This document shows, piece after piece, positions 25,777 to 34,930 of a DNA stretch of 64,000 bases. The DNA is from Dyadobacter sp. CECT 9275. Its GTDB lineage: Bacteria; Bacteroidota; Bacteroidia; Cytophagales; Spirosomataceae. The notes beneath the pieces were generated by a model that did not search any database, was not told where the DNA came from, and worked only from the letters and a program-made list of their open reading frames with translations. Both the position numbers and the translations under genes were made by a program. Position 1 is the stretch's first letter; each line of letters opens with the position of its first letter. Location of the stretch: assembly GCF_907164905.1 (NCBI RefSeq), contig NZ_CAJRAF010000004.1:372001-436000 (forward strand). The letters are read 5' to 3'.

Positions 25777-27216
25777 ATGAATAAGCAAAATAAATTCCCT
25801 TTAAAAATCGGGCTTTTCGGGATAGGGCTGGAGGCATACTGGGAGCAGTTCGACGGGCTGGAAGAACGGCTAAAAGGTTATGTGCGCCTTGTGGAAGAGA
25901 AACTGGCCGGTTTTGGAGCGGAAATCGTCAATCTGGGATTGATTGATACCCCCGAAAAAGCGCTTGAGGCCGGGCACGATTTCCGCCGGGCAGATGTGGA
26001 TCTTATCTTTCTGTATGTAACAACCTATGCCCTGTCTTCCACGGTACTGCCGGTTGTTCAACGGGCCAAAGTACCGGTTATCGTGCTAAATCTTGCGCCT
26101 GAAGCCGCTATTGACTACGACCGGTTTAATGCACTCGGAAACCGGACGCAAATGACCGGCGAATGGCTTGCTTTTTGTTCCGCATGCCCGGTACCCGAAA
26201 TTGCAAACGTTTTCAAACGTGCAGGCATACCTTTTTATCAGATAACGGGCGTGCTGGATGACGACCCGGAAGCCTGGACCGCCATCAGCGAATGGATCGA
26301 GGCGGCGAAAGTAGCTAACATCATGTACCACAACCGACTTGGTGTACTGGGAAACTATTACGGCGGCATGCTGGATATCTATTCCGACCTCACCCGGCAT
26401 TGCGCCGTGTTTGGTGGACACATCGAAATCATGGAAGTAGATGAGCTTTCCGCTATTCGGCAGGAAGTCTCTGATCTGGAAGTTCAAAGTATGCTGGATG
26501 AATTCAAAGAAACCTTTGATATTCAGGATGATTGTTTACCAGCCGAACTTGAACGTGCCGCCAGGACAGCAGTTGCGCTCAATACCCTGGTAAAAAAACA
26601 TGACCTTGGATCTATGGCCTACTATCACAAGGGTACCGGAAACTTACCCAACGAAGACACAATGACATCGGTGATTCTTGGTAATTCCCTGCTGACTTCC
26701 GCCGGAATCCCTGTTGCCGGTGAATATGAAATCAAAAATGCCCAGGCTATGAAGATCATGGACAGTTTTGGAGCAGGAGGCTCATTTACTGAATATTATG
26801 CCATGGATTTTACCGACGACGTAGTTCTTATGGGCCACGACGGTCCCGGACATATCGCCATTGCACAGGGTAAAACCAAAGTACGCCCGCTGTATGTTTA
26901 TCACGGAAAGGTCGGAAAAGGGCTTTCCGTTGAAATGAGCGTAAAACACGGCCCCGTCACGCTCTTGTCCGTAGTTGAAACTGCTGACGGAAAGATATTA
27001 CTGCTTGTTGCCGAAGGAGAATCAGTACCGGGTCCTATTCTGGAAATTGGTAACACCAATAGCCGTTACAAGTTTTCTATCGGCGCCCGCCGATTTGTGG
27101 AAGCATGGAATAGTCATGGCCCCGCGCATCACTGCGCAGTGGGCCTGGGACATATTAGTTCAAGAATTAAAAAACTGGGGCAGCTATTGGGAATAGAAAC
27201 TGTGATCGTATGTTGA
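25777..27216 (+). CDS. L-fucose/L-arabinose isomerase family protein
   Basis: 479 residues, cytoplasmic, no signal. The N-terminal segments GLFGIGLEAYWEQF and DLIFLYVTTYALSSTVLPVV and the later GTGNLPNEDTMTSVILGNS match the isomerase fold shared by L-arabinose isomerase (AraA) and L-fucose isomerase (FucI). Candidate metal ligands are the glutamate in GEYEIKNA and histidines in GHDGPGHIA and SHGPAHHCAVG. It is not a close AraA, and no kinase or epimerase of arabinose use is beside it, so the natural sugar is uncertain. It has its own promoter-like element and is followed by a good terminator, so it is probably monocistronic. Confidence 0.85.
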   Translation: MNKQNKFPLKIGLFGIGLEAYWEQFDGLEERLKGYVRLVEEKLAGFGAEIVNLGLIDTPEKALEAGHDFRRADVDLIFLYVTTYALSSTVLPVVQRAKVPVIVLNLAPEAAIDYDRFNALGNRTQMTGEWLAFCSACPVPEIANVFKRAGIPFYQITGVLDDDPEAWTAISEWIEAAKVANIMYHNRLGVLGNYYGGMLDIYSDLTRHCAVFGGHIEIMEVDELSAIRQEVSDLEVQSMLDEFKETFDIQDDCLPAELERAARTAVALNTLVKKHDLGSMAYYHKGTGNLPNEDTMTSVILGNSLLTSAGIPVAGEYEIKNAQAMKIMDSFGAGGSFTEYYAMDFTDDVVLMGHDGPGHIAIAQGKTKVRPLYVYHGKVGKGLSVEMSVKHGPVTLLSVVETADGKILLLVAEGESVPGPILEIGNTNSRYKFSIGARRFVEAWNSHGPAHHCAVGLGHISSRIKKLGQLLGIETVIVC

Positions 27217-27280
27217 CCAGATAAGCTTTCAACAGTCCAGATATTTTTTATTTTTTTAACAGAATACATCCTGTAAAATC

Positions 27281-27320
27281 AAAGGCTGGCCTGGAACATT
27301 CATCCCGGCCAGCCTTTTCT
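27281..27320 (+). terminator. Intrinsic terminator after the isomerase-like gene
   Basis: AGGCTGGCC (27283-27291) and GGCCAGCCT (27307-27315) form a perfect 9-bp stem around a 15-base loop, followed by TTTTCT on the plus strand and preceded by AAA for the minus strand. Confidence 0.85.
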
Positions 27321-28398
27321 GCCATTAAAAAACCATTCAAATCAATTTCAAAATCGATATATACTGCTCGCAATTTTATAAAAATTTATTTAAAAATAAG
27401 TCTACATAAAAGATAATAAATTTTCTAATGCATGTGCGTTAATAAAAGCATACAAAATGATCCTATGAAAAATTAACGATGGGAATCTCATTTGAATTTC
27501 TATTTCCGGATAAATTTCAGTGAAATTTTCTACAAAAAACATTACGTATACCTATATAAGTGATTAAATCCTGATCATTTACAGAATTCAAAATATCATC
27601 AGGAGAAGCTCCGCCAGAGCAGTAATAATTGCCATACTTCTACAAATAGAAGCCTAATATAGAATTTATATCAAAAATATTTACTACAAAAAACATAATT
27701 AATTCTATAATAAAATAGAATATATTTTTTATAAATTTTGGTGACCCGCTGATACAATAAAAGTCTAAACGCTTTATTGAAATGTAGAATAGCGTTTAAT
27801 TTATAAAAAAAAGTGTTTAATTTGAACTCTGTTAATAGCTTAAAAGCAGAAGAGAAAAAAATAGAATCAGGATCATCATTATTCAACTGAACGAATAAAG
27901 TAATACTTCTTCTTTTTATAAGTAATCCGGTGGGGTTTCTGCAATAAATTTTAAAATAATTAGTACACAGATAAAAGTTTTTTACTTTATTTATCCATAG
28001 GTAACTATATATATTAAAATTTGTGCGCAATAGTCATCTCCAGGCAGTAAAAAATAGAATTTTAAAAATTTTATCGTTTCAACTCTATTTCAGGCATGTG
28101 CTAACCATTATTTATAAAATGGTCCATTTAAGATACAACTGTGACCATGGCCGGTCTATTAAGATATATTTAAAAAATTCCAATGATTTATGTCATACTA
28201 TTGTAATAATAGATGGCATGAAATATATGCAGCGGTTAGCATGGTAGGCTAACCTGTAAGTGGGTATGATATTCTTTTAAGGTCTCAACTTTTTAATTAC
28301 AAAATCAATTCATGAACACTACTACCAAGCTTTTTTTAACAACAAGTCCGATGCTTGATCATTAACTTTTATTTACTACCACACTTATTCACGTTATT
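27321..28398. other. Long AT-rich gene-free region
   Basis: By eye this stretch is much lower in GC than its neighbours, with lines such as 27361-27420 only about one-fifth G+C. The open frames that cross it (27671-28030 on minus, 28023-28247 on plus) are rich in Lys, Asn, Tyr, Phe and Ile as chance frames in AT-rich DNA are, and match nothing I know, so I do not call genes. Two small inverted repeats are visible: TAAACGCT/AGCGTTTA around 27767-27798 and GGTTAGC/GCTAACC around 28234-28254. The last 150 bp should hold the promoter of the sensor kinase at 28399. Confidence 0.6.
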
Positions 28399-31300
28399 AT
28401 GAAAACGCTTTATGTAATTTTCTTCCTGGCCGGAATTTTAAGTTCCGGTTACGCGCAAACGGGTATCGAATACGATCGTTCCAAATTTAACCTTACCCAG
28501 TATACGGACGAAAACGGACTACCTCAAAACACCATTAAAAGTATTGCCGCTGACGAAAATGGCTTTATATGGCTCTCTACTGAAAACGGGCTGGTAAGGT
28601 TTGACGGACAACAATTTTACATTTTTGACAAATCCAATCTTCCGCTGACTACCAACAGTTTCTTTTCTCTGAAGCCCCGAATCGACATAAACCAGGCATA
28701 TACCCGATTCTCCATAAAAAAATCGGATTCAACGGAAAGAAGGTATCCTAAAATTCCCTTGGTCGCCGGAATCGATGATAACGTGGCATATATGATAGAA
28801 GCCGGACGTATTGTTAGGCATCCCACATACACCCAAATGATTAAAAAACTACCATACATGGAGGCTGGAAAAGACTCCACATATATAGCCGCCAGCCTTT
28901 CATTTGAAAACAAATCGGTACGCCCTCCAAAGCACTACATCATCATGGTCCCTGGTGAAAAAGGATCCTTTTACGTATGCCATCCGGATAAAATTGAATT
29001 TTACGCTTTGTGGAAGAAAAAATTTGAGGTAACCATGAATCGTAAAAAACTGACAGACTTTTTTACGATCGGAAACCAGCTCTTTTATTTGGAGAACGAG
29101 GGAAAAATTACCCGCGTAGGCCAGCACATTGTCTCCACGACCGTTTTAGAGGGCGATATCCTACTACATCCTGGATACAGGGACAAAAAAAACGATATGC
29201 AGCTTATCTGGAATAGTGCGAGTGACCAAGCGTTTATCTACCTGGACAAAAATCTGTATGCAGTCAGAGTTATTAGCACCGGAAGAATATACACAACCAT
29301 GGAAATCAACGATTTAGATTTCATATCAAACGGTATCGCTTACGTATATTATGATGAATTTAACCAGCGCTTTTTCCTGGCCAGCATTACCAAAGGTTTG
29401 CTGATACTAACAAAACGGCCGTTTCAGACAGTCAGATCCGAACTGGGTATTACGGAGAATATTTTTTATGCTCAAACGCCATTTGGTCCAGACGCGGTAC
29501 TCAGTCCTCTTGGCGTGGTTGCCGGCCTTACCACTCCATCCGACCGCCCCAAGTTACCGGCATTCGCCAAAAATATGGACTGGGACCGATACAGTATCCT
29601 GACGGACAAAAGGGGACAGATATGGACTAAGGAATTAACACGTGTACTGTGCTTTAACGGCAACGGGACCGAAAAAATGGCAGTATGGGATATAGGCGAC
29701 CAAGTCAGCCAGTTGTATGAAGGACCGGATGGGATCATCTGGATCGGCACCCAAAACCGTGGGCTCTATAGTATTGCCAAGGCCGGAGCAGCCCCAAAGC
29801 AAAGATTCAACCTTGACAAAGGAGCTGGTGTATCCTATATCATGCAGGAATCCAAAAATGTGTTATGGGTGGGAACGAATAAGGGCTTGTACCGTCTGTA
29901 TACTGCAACAGGCAAAAAGGAGCCCATCAAGGGTACTGAAGGGATGTATATCAGGAGTATTTATATCCACCCCGGCAAACAGGCACAGGTATGGTTTTCG
30001 ACCTATGAAAATGGGTTTCATTTATATCAAGGTGAAAAACTCACCTCCTTTCCCCTGGACCAGAACAAATATTTGGCCGCAACCCACTGCATTGTGCTGG
30101 ATAAGAAGGGTTTTTTCTGGATGCCTACCAATCATGGGCTCTTCCAGATCTCTCATCAGGACCTATTGAACTATGCTCGTAAACCCTTCGACCTTTACTA
30201 TCAGTTTTATGATAAAAGTTATGGTTTTGGAACCAATGAATTCAACGGAGGATGCCAGCCCTGTGCTTTGAGGCTGGCAAACGGATACCTCTCACTACCT
30301 TCGCTTGACGGTCTGGTGTGGTTCAATCCCGAAAAAATAAATCCAGATACGCCTGGCAGAACCATCATAGCAGATCGGTACGGGGAAAAAGGCGAAGTTA
30401 GGACTTTCTCATCGGATACACTGACACTTCCCCTTGACCCTGAACAGGTGGTGATTTATTTTGCTACGCCCTATTTTGGCCATAAAGCCAATCTGCAGGC
30501 TTCTTATTCATTGGTTGAAAACGGCAATGAACGACTTACGCAGAGCTGGCTTCCGGTGATCGGCGGCAGCAAGAGTATCCAGCTTGGTAATATTAAATCG
30601 GGCACTTACCTGCTTACCATCCGGTTAGCCAATGGTTTTGGCACCAGCAATTACACCTATAAAAAAATAAGGATCATTGTTCCGCCACACTGGTACCAAA
30701 CAGTATGGTTCAGAGTTTTTTGCGTATTCATTATTTTAATGGCAATCTTCATTTACTTCAGGCTTCGTGTCCGCTATTTGAAAAAAATGAATCAGAAACT
30801 GGAATTGGCCATCACCACAAGGACCGGCGAACTTCAGCATACGCTGAACGCTCTGAGAGAATCGGAAAATGAGCTTTCCAGACAAATGCATATCCAGTCG
30901 CGACTGGTGGCCTCCATTTCACATGATGTAAAAACACCGCTCAAATTTGTACGTTCCGCATCCAGAAGAATGTCTAATATCATCCAGCAAAAGGATTTCG
31001 AGTATGCCTCCGAAATTAACGCAACCATAGAAAACACCATTAGCGGCATGTACGACCTGATGGTGAACCTGACAGGCTTTATTAAAACACAGGTATACGG
31101 CGGTACTGTAAAACTGGAACCGGTTAACCTGTATAACCTGGTGGCATTAAAGATAAACCTTTTCAGTACCGTCATCCAGGAACATAATAATATAATTCTC
31201 AATGAAGTACCCAAAACACTCTCAACTGAATCACACGCTCATTTGCTTTCTATTGTTTTACATAACCTGCTCGACAATGCGAATAAATACTGCCGGAACG

Positions 31301-31608
31301 GGCAGATAAGAATTTATTCCTATTTTGAGAAAAGTATGCTTCGGCTGATTATTTCCGACTCCGGACCCGGAATGCCTGCCCCCCTTACCCAGTGGCTTAA
31401 TACGCCTCCTGCATTTGATCATATTGATAACCTGAAGAATCTGTCGGGCCAGTTTGGAGGCCTAGGACTTATTATTGTAAAGGAAATCTCCTCGTTACTT
31501 CACATAAAAATACTGGTTGAAGTCAACAATGGAACCAAAATCCACTTGATATTCGAAAACTTCCCCACAGATAACCTGCCGGAGAACAATGCATTTCATC
31601 TTAATTAA
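28399..31608 (+). CDS. Two-component sensor histidine kinase with propeller sensor domain
   Basis: 1069 residues: a signal peptide (to about YAQ20), then a periplasmic sensor made of reg_prop-type blades (DENGLPQNTIKSIAADENGF, IWLSTENGLVRFDG, GPDGIIWIGTQNRGLY, NVLWVGTNKGLYRL). A Y_Y_Y domain follows (about 690-755, ending YTYKKIRIIVPPHWYQT). A membrane helix lies near 770-790 (VFCVFIILMAIFIYF), and the cytoplasmic kinase has phospho-acceptor His842 in SISHDVKTPLKF and HATPase motifs NLLDNANKY, DSGPGMP and GGLGLIIVKE. Unlike the Bacteroides hybrid systems it has no receiver or AraC output. A response regulator is encoded convergently just downstream and may be its partner. Confidence 0.93.
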   Translation: MKTLYVIFFLAGILSSGYAQTGIEYDRSKFNLTQYTDENGLPQNTIKSIAADENGFIWLSTENGLVRFDGQQFYIFDKSNLPLTTNSFFSLKPRIDINQAYTRFSIKKSDSTERRYPKIPLVAGIDDNVAYMIEAGRIVRHPTYTQMIKKLPYMEAGKDSTYIAASLSFENKSVRPPKHYIIMVPGEKGSFYVCHPDKIEFYALWKKKFEVTMNRKKLTDFFTIGNQLFYLENEGKITRVGQHIVSTTVLEGDILLHPGYRDKKNDMQLIWNSASDQAFIYLDKNLYAVRVISTGRIYTTMEINDLDFISNGIAYVYYDEFNQRFFLASITKGLLILTKRPFQTVRSELGITENIFYAQTPFGPDAVLSPLGVVAGLTTPSDRPKLPAFAKNMDWDRYSILTDKRGQIWTKELTRVLCFNGNGTEKMAVWDIGDQVSQLYEGPDGIIWIGTQNRGLYSIAKAGAAPKQRFNLDKGAGVSYIMQESKNVLWVGTNKGLYRLYTATGKKEPIKGTEGMYIRSIYIHPGKQAQVWFSTYENGFHLYQGEKLTSFPLDQNKYLAATHCIVLDKKGFFWMPTNHGLFQISHQDLLNYARKPFDLYYQFYDKSYGFGTNEFNGGCQPCALRLANGYLSLPSLDGLVWFNPEKINPDTPGRTIIADRYGEKGEVRTFSSDTLTLPLDPEQVVIYFATPYFGHKANLQASYSLVENGNERLTQSWLPVIGGSKSIQLGNIKSGTYLLTIRLANGFGTSNYTYKKIRIIVPPHWYQTVWFRVFCVFIILMAIFIYFRLRVRYLKKMNQKLELAITTRTGELQHTLNALRESENELSRQMHIQSRLVASISHDVKTPLKFVRSASRRMSNIIQQKDFEYASEINATIENTISGMYDLMVNLTGFIKTQVYGGTVKLEPVNLYNLVALKINLFSTVIQEHNNIILNEVPKTLSTESHAHLLSIVLHNLLDNANKYCRNGQIRIYSYFEKSMLRLIISDSGPGMPAPLTQWLNTPPAFDHIDNLKNLSGQFGGLGLIIVKEISSLLHIKILVEVNNGTKIHLIFENFPTDNLPENNAFHLN

Positions 31609-31630
31609 TAAGAGGCAGGCTCAATATCAA

Positions 31631-31671
31631 AATAACAGAGCCGGCAGCGAAATACTGCCGGCTCTGTTATT
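31631..31671. terminator. Bidirectional terminator between kinase and response regulator genes
   Basis: A perfect 17-bp inverted repeat, AATAACAGAGCCGGCAG (31631-31647) and its complement (31655-31671), with a 7-base loop. A/T-rich ends on both sides let it serve both convergent genes. Confidence 0.9.
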
Positions 31672-31694
31672 TACCCTCAGTTACGAGACCAAAG

Positions 31695-32327
31695 CTATTG
31701 TGTATATTGTTGCTTTTTCTTGAAGAGATCGATCACGTTTGTCACGTTCATTTTCTGAAATATTCGTAATTTGTGCGTGCTGATCGTAGTTACTTTCAGT
31801 TCCAGTTCCTCGGCAATTTCTTTTGTCCATTTTCCTTCCAGCAACATTTCCATTATTTGAATCTCTCGTTTTGTAAGCGATTCCATCGGGTTGCTTCCCA
31901 AGGGTGTATTGTCTGAAAAATTGGTAATTACAACTTCCCAAAATTCGTTGCTGAAATATTTCTTTTTAGCCAGAACGGTTTCTATAGCCGTAAGCATTTC
32001 TTTTTCTTCCGAACTTTTAGAAATGAATCCGTTGGCTCCCGCCTTGATATAGGAAACGGCATGTGTCTTTTCATCCCGGCCGGTGTAAACCAGAATAGGA
32101 AGGGTATTATGTTTCATGCGCAATCCCCTAATCATACCTGCATTTCCACCACCCGGAATATTGATATCCATGATTGCCAGAGATAATTTCTTACGCGCAA
32201 CAATTTCAACAGCCTGTGCAAATGTTGCAGCCTTGTGAACGATTGTCTCCGGTATATTATCATGGATCAGCATTTCAATTCCCATACTGACAATGGGATG
32301 ATCTTCAACAATAAGAATTTCTTTCAT
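31695..32327 (-). CDS. NarL/FixJ-type response regulator
   Basis: 210 residues. The receiver domain spans 1-120 with acidic pocket E8/D9, phospho-acceptor D54 (LAIMDINIPGG), the T/S switch in VYTGRDE and a conserved Lys in FISKSSEEKEM. The LuxR-type HTH occupies about 145-205 (LTKREIQIMEMLLEGKWTKE, TTISTHKLRIFQKMNVTN). It is transcribed toward the sensor kinase gene and the two share a terminator, so partnership is likely but not proved by an operon. The leader upstream of 32327 is AT-rich and holds its promoter. Confidence 0.93.
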   Translation of the reverse strand: MKEILIVEDHPIVSMGIEMLIHDNIPETIVHKAATFAQAVEIVARKKLSLAIMDINIPGGGNAGMIRGLRMKHNTLPILVYTGRDEKTHAVSYIKAGANGFISKSSEEKEMLTAIETVLAKKKYFSNEFWEVVITNFSDNTPLGSNPMESLTKREIQIMEMLLEGKWTKEIAEELELKVTTISTHKLRIFQKMNVTNVIDLFKKKQQYTQ

Positions 32328-32681
32328 GAGGGTGTCCGCTACTGGTGTTTGTATATTTATTTATAGTTAAAATTAAAATTATTCAAATTAAATAATGTAA
32401 CTACTTTAACACTTACTTAAAACTATTAACACATGATTTAAAATCTTTACGGACTGGATTCTGCCTTTCAATTCACCCCAAGCATATTAATTTGAATCTG
32501 GTAACAGGTGATGATCTCAACAAAAGTAATTTCGTTATTCAATAATTTTGTAGTTATTCTATTTAAAAAAAATAGAAATCTTTCTAATACTAAAATGAAC
32601 AGGAAAGCGCGGGAGAGGCGGGTTACTTTTGCCATGTGCAAAGTCCCGGCCGGATTTCAAAAGTAGTCCGCGCATACGGGA
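32328..32681. other. Intergenic region between divergent regulator genes
   Basis: The part next to the response regulator (32340-32460) is AT-rich and the rest is mixed. I see no gene and no strong hairpin. The plus-strand end of the whole gap (to 32809) carries the GTATAC box and promoter element listed separately. Confidence 0.5.
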
Positions 32682-32696
32682 TTGTATACTCCTACT
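32682..32696 (+). promoter_or_regulatory. TTGTATAC box upstream of the TPR regulator gene
   Basis: TTGTATACTCCTACT matches the box at 34809-34823 upstream of the globin gene in 14 of 15 positions. Here it lies 74 bp before the -7 element of the TPR/HTH gene. GTATAC is a perfect palindrome, as expected of a protein-binding half or full site. Which regulator binds is unknown. Confidence 0.45.
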
Positions 32697-32769
32697 CTGT
32701 GAGAACTACGTTAACTAAATAGTGTCCCGTTCTTTTTTACAGTATGCGGCTTTGCCTTATAATTTCTTC

Positions 32770-32777
32770 TATATTTG
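32770..32777 (+). promoter_or_regulatory. Candidate -7 element of the TPR/HTH regulator gene
   Basis: TATATTTG fits the Bacteroidota TAnnTTTG element and lies 32 bp before the ATG. A TTG at 32752-32754 is closer than the usual 19-21 bp spacing, so the -33 element is doubtful. Confidence 0.4.
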
Positions 32778-32809
32778 GCGGAACCTAAATCTAATGGCGG
32801 ATTCGTCTC

Positions 32810-34585
32810 ATGAAAATCAGTATTTCTCTTTTGTTTCTGCTTTTTACAGCACCCGTTTTCGCGCAATCTTCTAAAATCGATAGTCTGGAAAATCTTCTGC
32901 GGAAATCTTCGGAAGACACCTCCCGGGTGAACCTCCTGGTGGACCTGGCCATGGAGTACTGGGCATCTGCACCAGAAAACACCATCCATTACTCTGAAAA
33001 GGCATTACAGTTAGCACAGAAACTAAATTACCTCCGGGGCCAGGCGAGAAGTTACCAGGGAATTGCGGTTTATCACTGGCAAAAATCGGATTACATTTCT
33101 TCCATTGCCACTTATAAAAAGGGTAAAAAGACATACGAACAAATCGGAGATAAGGCAGGGATAGCCAAAATCCTGTCAGGAATGGGGCTCGTATATGGTG
33201 AACAGGGCAACTATACCGAAGCGCTGGACCATTATCTCCAGGCCGTTGCCATTTTCCGTGAACTGGGGTATCAGAGCGGAATCGCTGGCACGCTGAACAG
33301 CATCGGAAACGTGCATAAAAACCAGAAGAATTTCGAAGAAGCACTGGCTTCCTACACGCAGGCTATGGCGATATGGACCAAAACCGGAGACCAAAAATCG
33401 ATGGCGGGCTACTACATCAATGCAGGTTCTATTTACTGCAAACAGAAAAAATACCCCGAGGCAATAGCCAGCGCTAACAAGGCGGTCGGGATATTTGAAA
33501 AATTAAAAGATTCCAACGGTCAGATTATCTGCCATAATAACCTGGGCGAAACCTATTTCCAGCAAAAAGACTACACCCATGCCCTGGCTGAGTACCAGAA
33601 AGCACTGGAAATCAATGAGCAGTATCAAAGTAAAAAGCTGATGATAAGCTCCTATAATGGTCGCGGGAACGTACTGGCTGCTTTGAACCGGTTCTCGGAG
33701 TCTGTGGACAGTTACAAAAAAGCAGCAGATCTTGCAGTGGGGATGGGATTACGCCCACAGTTGCAACGGTCATACGAGGGATTGGCTACCGTGTATGGTT
33801 CCAACAAAGATTATAGCAACGCTTTTCACTACCAAAAACTTGCTGCCACGTTAAAGGATTCGATTTTCAATGCCGAAAACGCAAATAAAATCGCCAATCT
33901 GAGGGTCCATTACGAAACGGAACAAAAGGAAATCGAGATAAAACTTTTAGAAAAAGAAAAAGACCTTGGTTATGCAACGCGTAATACGGTGGCCCTAGGC
34001 CTGGCCGCCGGACTTATCCTTGTTGTTCTTGCCTTCAACAGACAGCGCCTGAAAGTACAGAAAGAAAATGAACTACATCAGATACAAAAAGTACTGGCTG
34101 AGACTGAGCTGCGCAATCAGAAGGAGAGAGAACTGCAATTGCAAACCGAACTCGAATTCCGCAATAAGGCGCTTACGACACATACACTGAATCTGATCCA
34201 GAAAAACAGTATCCTCGAAGAGATCAGACAAACGGTTTCGCTGGCACTTAAAAGCGGACAAAAAGATGAAAATACGCCCATGTTTAGCAGACTCATCAAT
34301 CTGATCGATTACAGTTTCAACCTGGATAAGGATTGGGATGAATTTAAAATGTACTTTGAAGGAGTTCACAAAGATTTTTTTTCTAAGCTTAAAACTGCGT
34401 ATCCCGAATTAAGTGCTGGGGAACTCAGGCTCTGTGCGCTGGTCAGACTCAACCTTAACCTGAAGGAAGCGGCCACGCTGTTAAACATTTCCCCCGACAG
34501 CGTTAAAACCGCCCGCCACCGGCTACGCAAAAAGCTTAACCTTCCCGAAGAAAGTAACTTAGCCGATTACCTGATGTCCATTTAA
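32810..34585 (+). CDS. TPR-containing membrane regulator with LuxR-type HTH
   Basis: 591 residues. A signal peptide (LLFLLFTAPVFAQ) precedes six or so tetratricopeptide repeats (about 40-360; for example GQARSYQGIAVYHWQKSDY, AGIAKILSGMGLVYGEQGNY, AGTLNSIGNVHKNQKNFEEA). A membrane helix (VALGLAAGLILVVLAFN, about 395-411), a coiled coil rich in Glu/Gln/Lys, and a C-terminal HTH (LSAGELRLCALVRLNLNLKE, ISPDSVKTARHRLRKKL) follow. This is a one-piece transmembrane regulator: periplasmic TPRs sense, and the cytoplasmic HTH binds DNA from the membrane. The architecture is common in Bacteroidota, but the targets are unknown. The shared box upstream of this gene and of the globin gene makes the globin a candidate target. 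Confidence 0.88.
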   Translation: MKISISLLFLLFTAPVFAQSSKIDSLENLLRKSSEDTSRVNLLVDLAMEYWASAPENTIHYSEKALQLAQKLNYLRGQARSYQGIAVYHWQKSDYISSIATYKKGKKTYEQIGDKAGIAKILSGMGLVYGEQGNYTEALDHYLQAVAIFRELGYQSGIAGTLNSIGNVHKNQKNFEEALASYTQAMAIWTKTGDQKSMAGYYINAGSIYCKQKKYPEAIASANKAVGIFEKLKDSNGQIICHNNLGETYFQQKDYTHALAEYQKALEINEQYQSKKLMISSYNGRGNVLAALNRFSESVDSYKKAADLAVGMGLRPQLQRSYEGLATVYGSNKDYSNAFHYQKLAATLKDSIFNAENANKIANLRVHYETEQKEIEIKLLEKEKDLGYATRNTVALGLAAGLILVVLAFNRQRLKVQKENELHQIQKVLAETELRNQKERELQLQTELEFRNKALTTHTLNLIQKNSILEEIRQTVSLALKSGQKDENTPMFSRLINLIDYSFNLDKDWDEFKMYFEGVHKDFFSKLKTAYPELSAGELRLCALVRLNLNLKEAATLLNISPDSVKTARHRLRKKLNLPEESNLADYLMSI

Positions 34586-34630
34586 AAGACGGATCATCGG
34601 GATCACTTATCCATAAAATCGCATGGAAAC

Positions 34631-34675
34631 CAGCCCATTTTCACCGGGATACCCTGTGAAAATGGGCTGTATTTT
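34631..34675 (+). terminator. Terminator after the TPR regulator gene
   Basis: CAGCCCATTTTCAC (34631-34644) pairs perfectly with GTGAAAATGGGCTG (34656-34669), loop 11 bases, followed by TATTTTGG. The T-run is short, so termination may be partial. Confidence 0.7.
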
Positions 34676-34765
34676 GGCGCCCGCGAAAGTAAACGACCCC
34701 AGGCGACCATTTGAATAAACACTGTTTTCTGCCCGTTAAGGCACTTTTCAAGCCCATTCGTAAGC

Positions 34766-34823
34766 TTGTATACCTTTTGTATACCTGCTTTTCGGAGGCG
34801 TCCACTTCTTGTATACCCCTACT
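34766..34823 (+). promoter_or_regulatory. Cluster of three GTATAC boxes upstream of the globin gene
   Basis: GTATAC occurs at 34768-34773, 34779-34784 and 34811-34816, each preceded by TT and followed by C. Spacings of 11 and 32 bp place the sites about one and three helical turns apart, on the same face. The last box continues as TTGTATACCCCTACT, nearly identical to the box before the TPR regulator gene. They lie upstream of the TAGGTTTG element at 34849-34856, where an activator would bind. The rest of the 34676-34930 gap holds nothing else I can name. Confidence 0.5.
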
Positions 34824-34848
34824 AATAGGAACAGCCTTCTGCCGGGCT

Positions 34849-34856
34849 TAGGTTTG
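34849..34856 (+). promoter_or_regulatory. Candidate -7 element of the globin gene
   Basis: TAGGTTTG fits TAnnTTTG and lies 74 bp before the ATG at 34931. No TTG is seen at -33, consistent with a promoter that needs an activator. Confidence 0.4.
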
Positions 34857-34930
34857 CATTATCCAGTCAAAACAGCACAACCGGTGCCGTTGCCGGACAA
34901 CATTATTCTGACCATCATTATAAAACACCC

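Noticed and set aside
27671..28247. Two open frames in the AT-rich region as genes
   Set aside because: Composition is what chance frames in AT-rich DNA give; no motif, no ribosome-binding site, no family.
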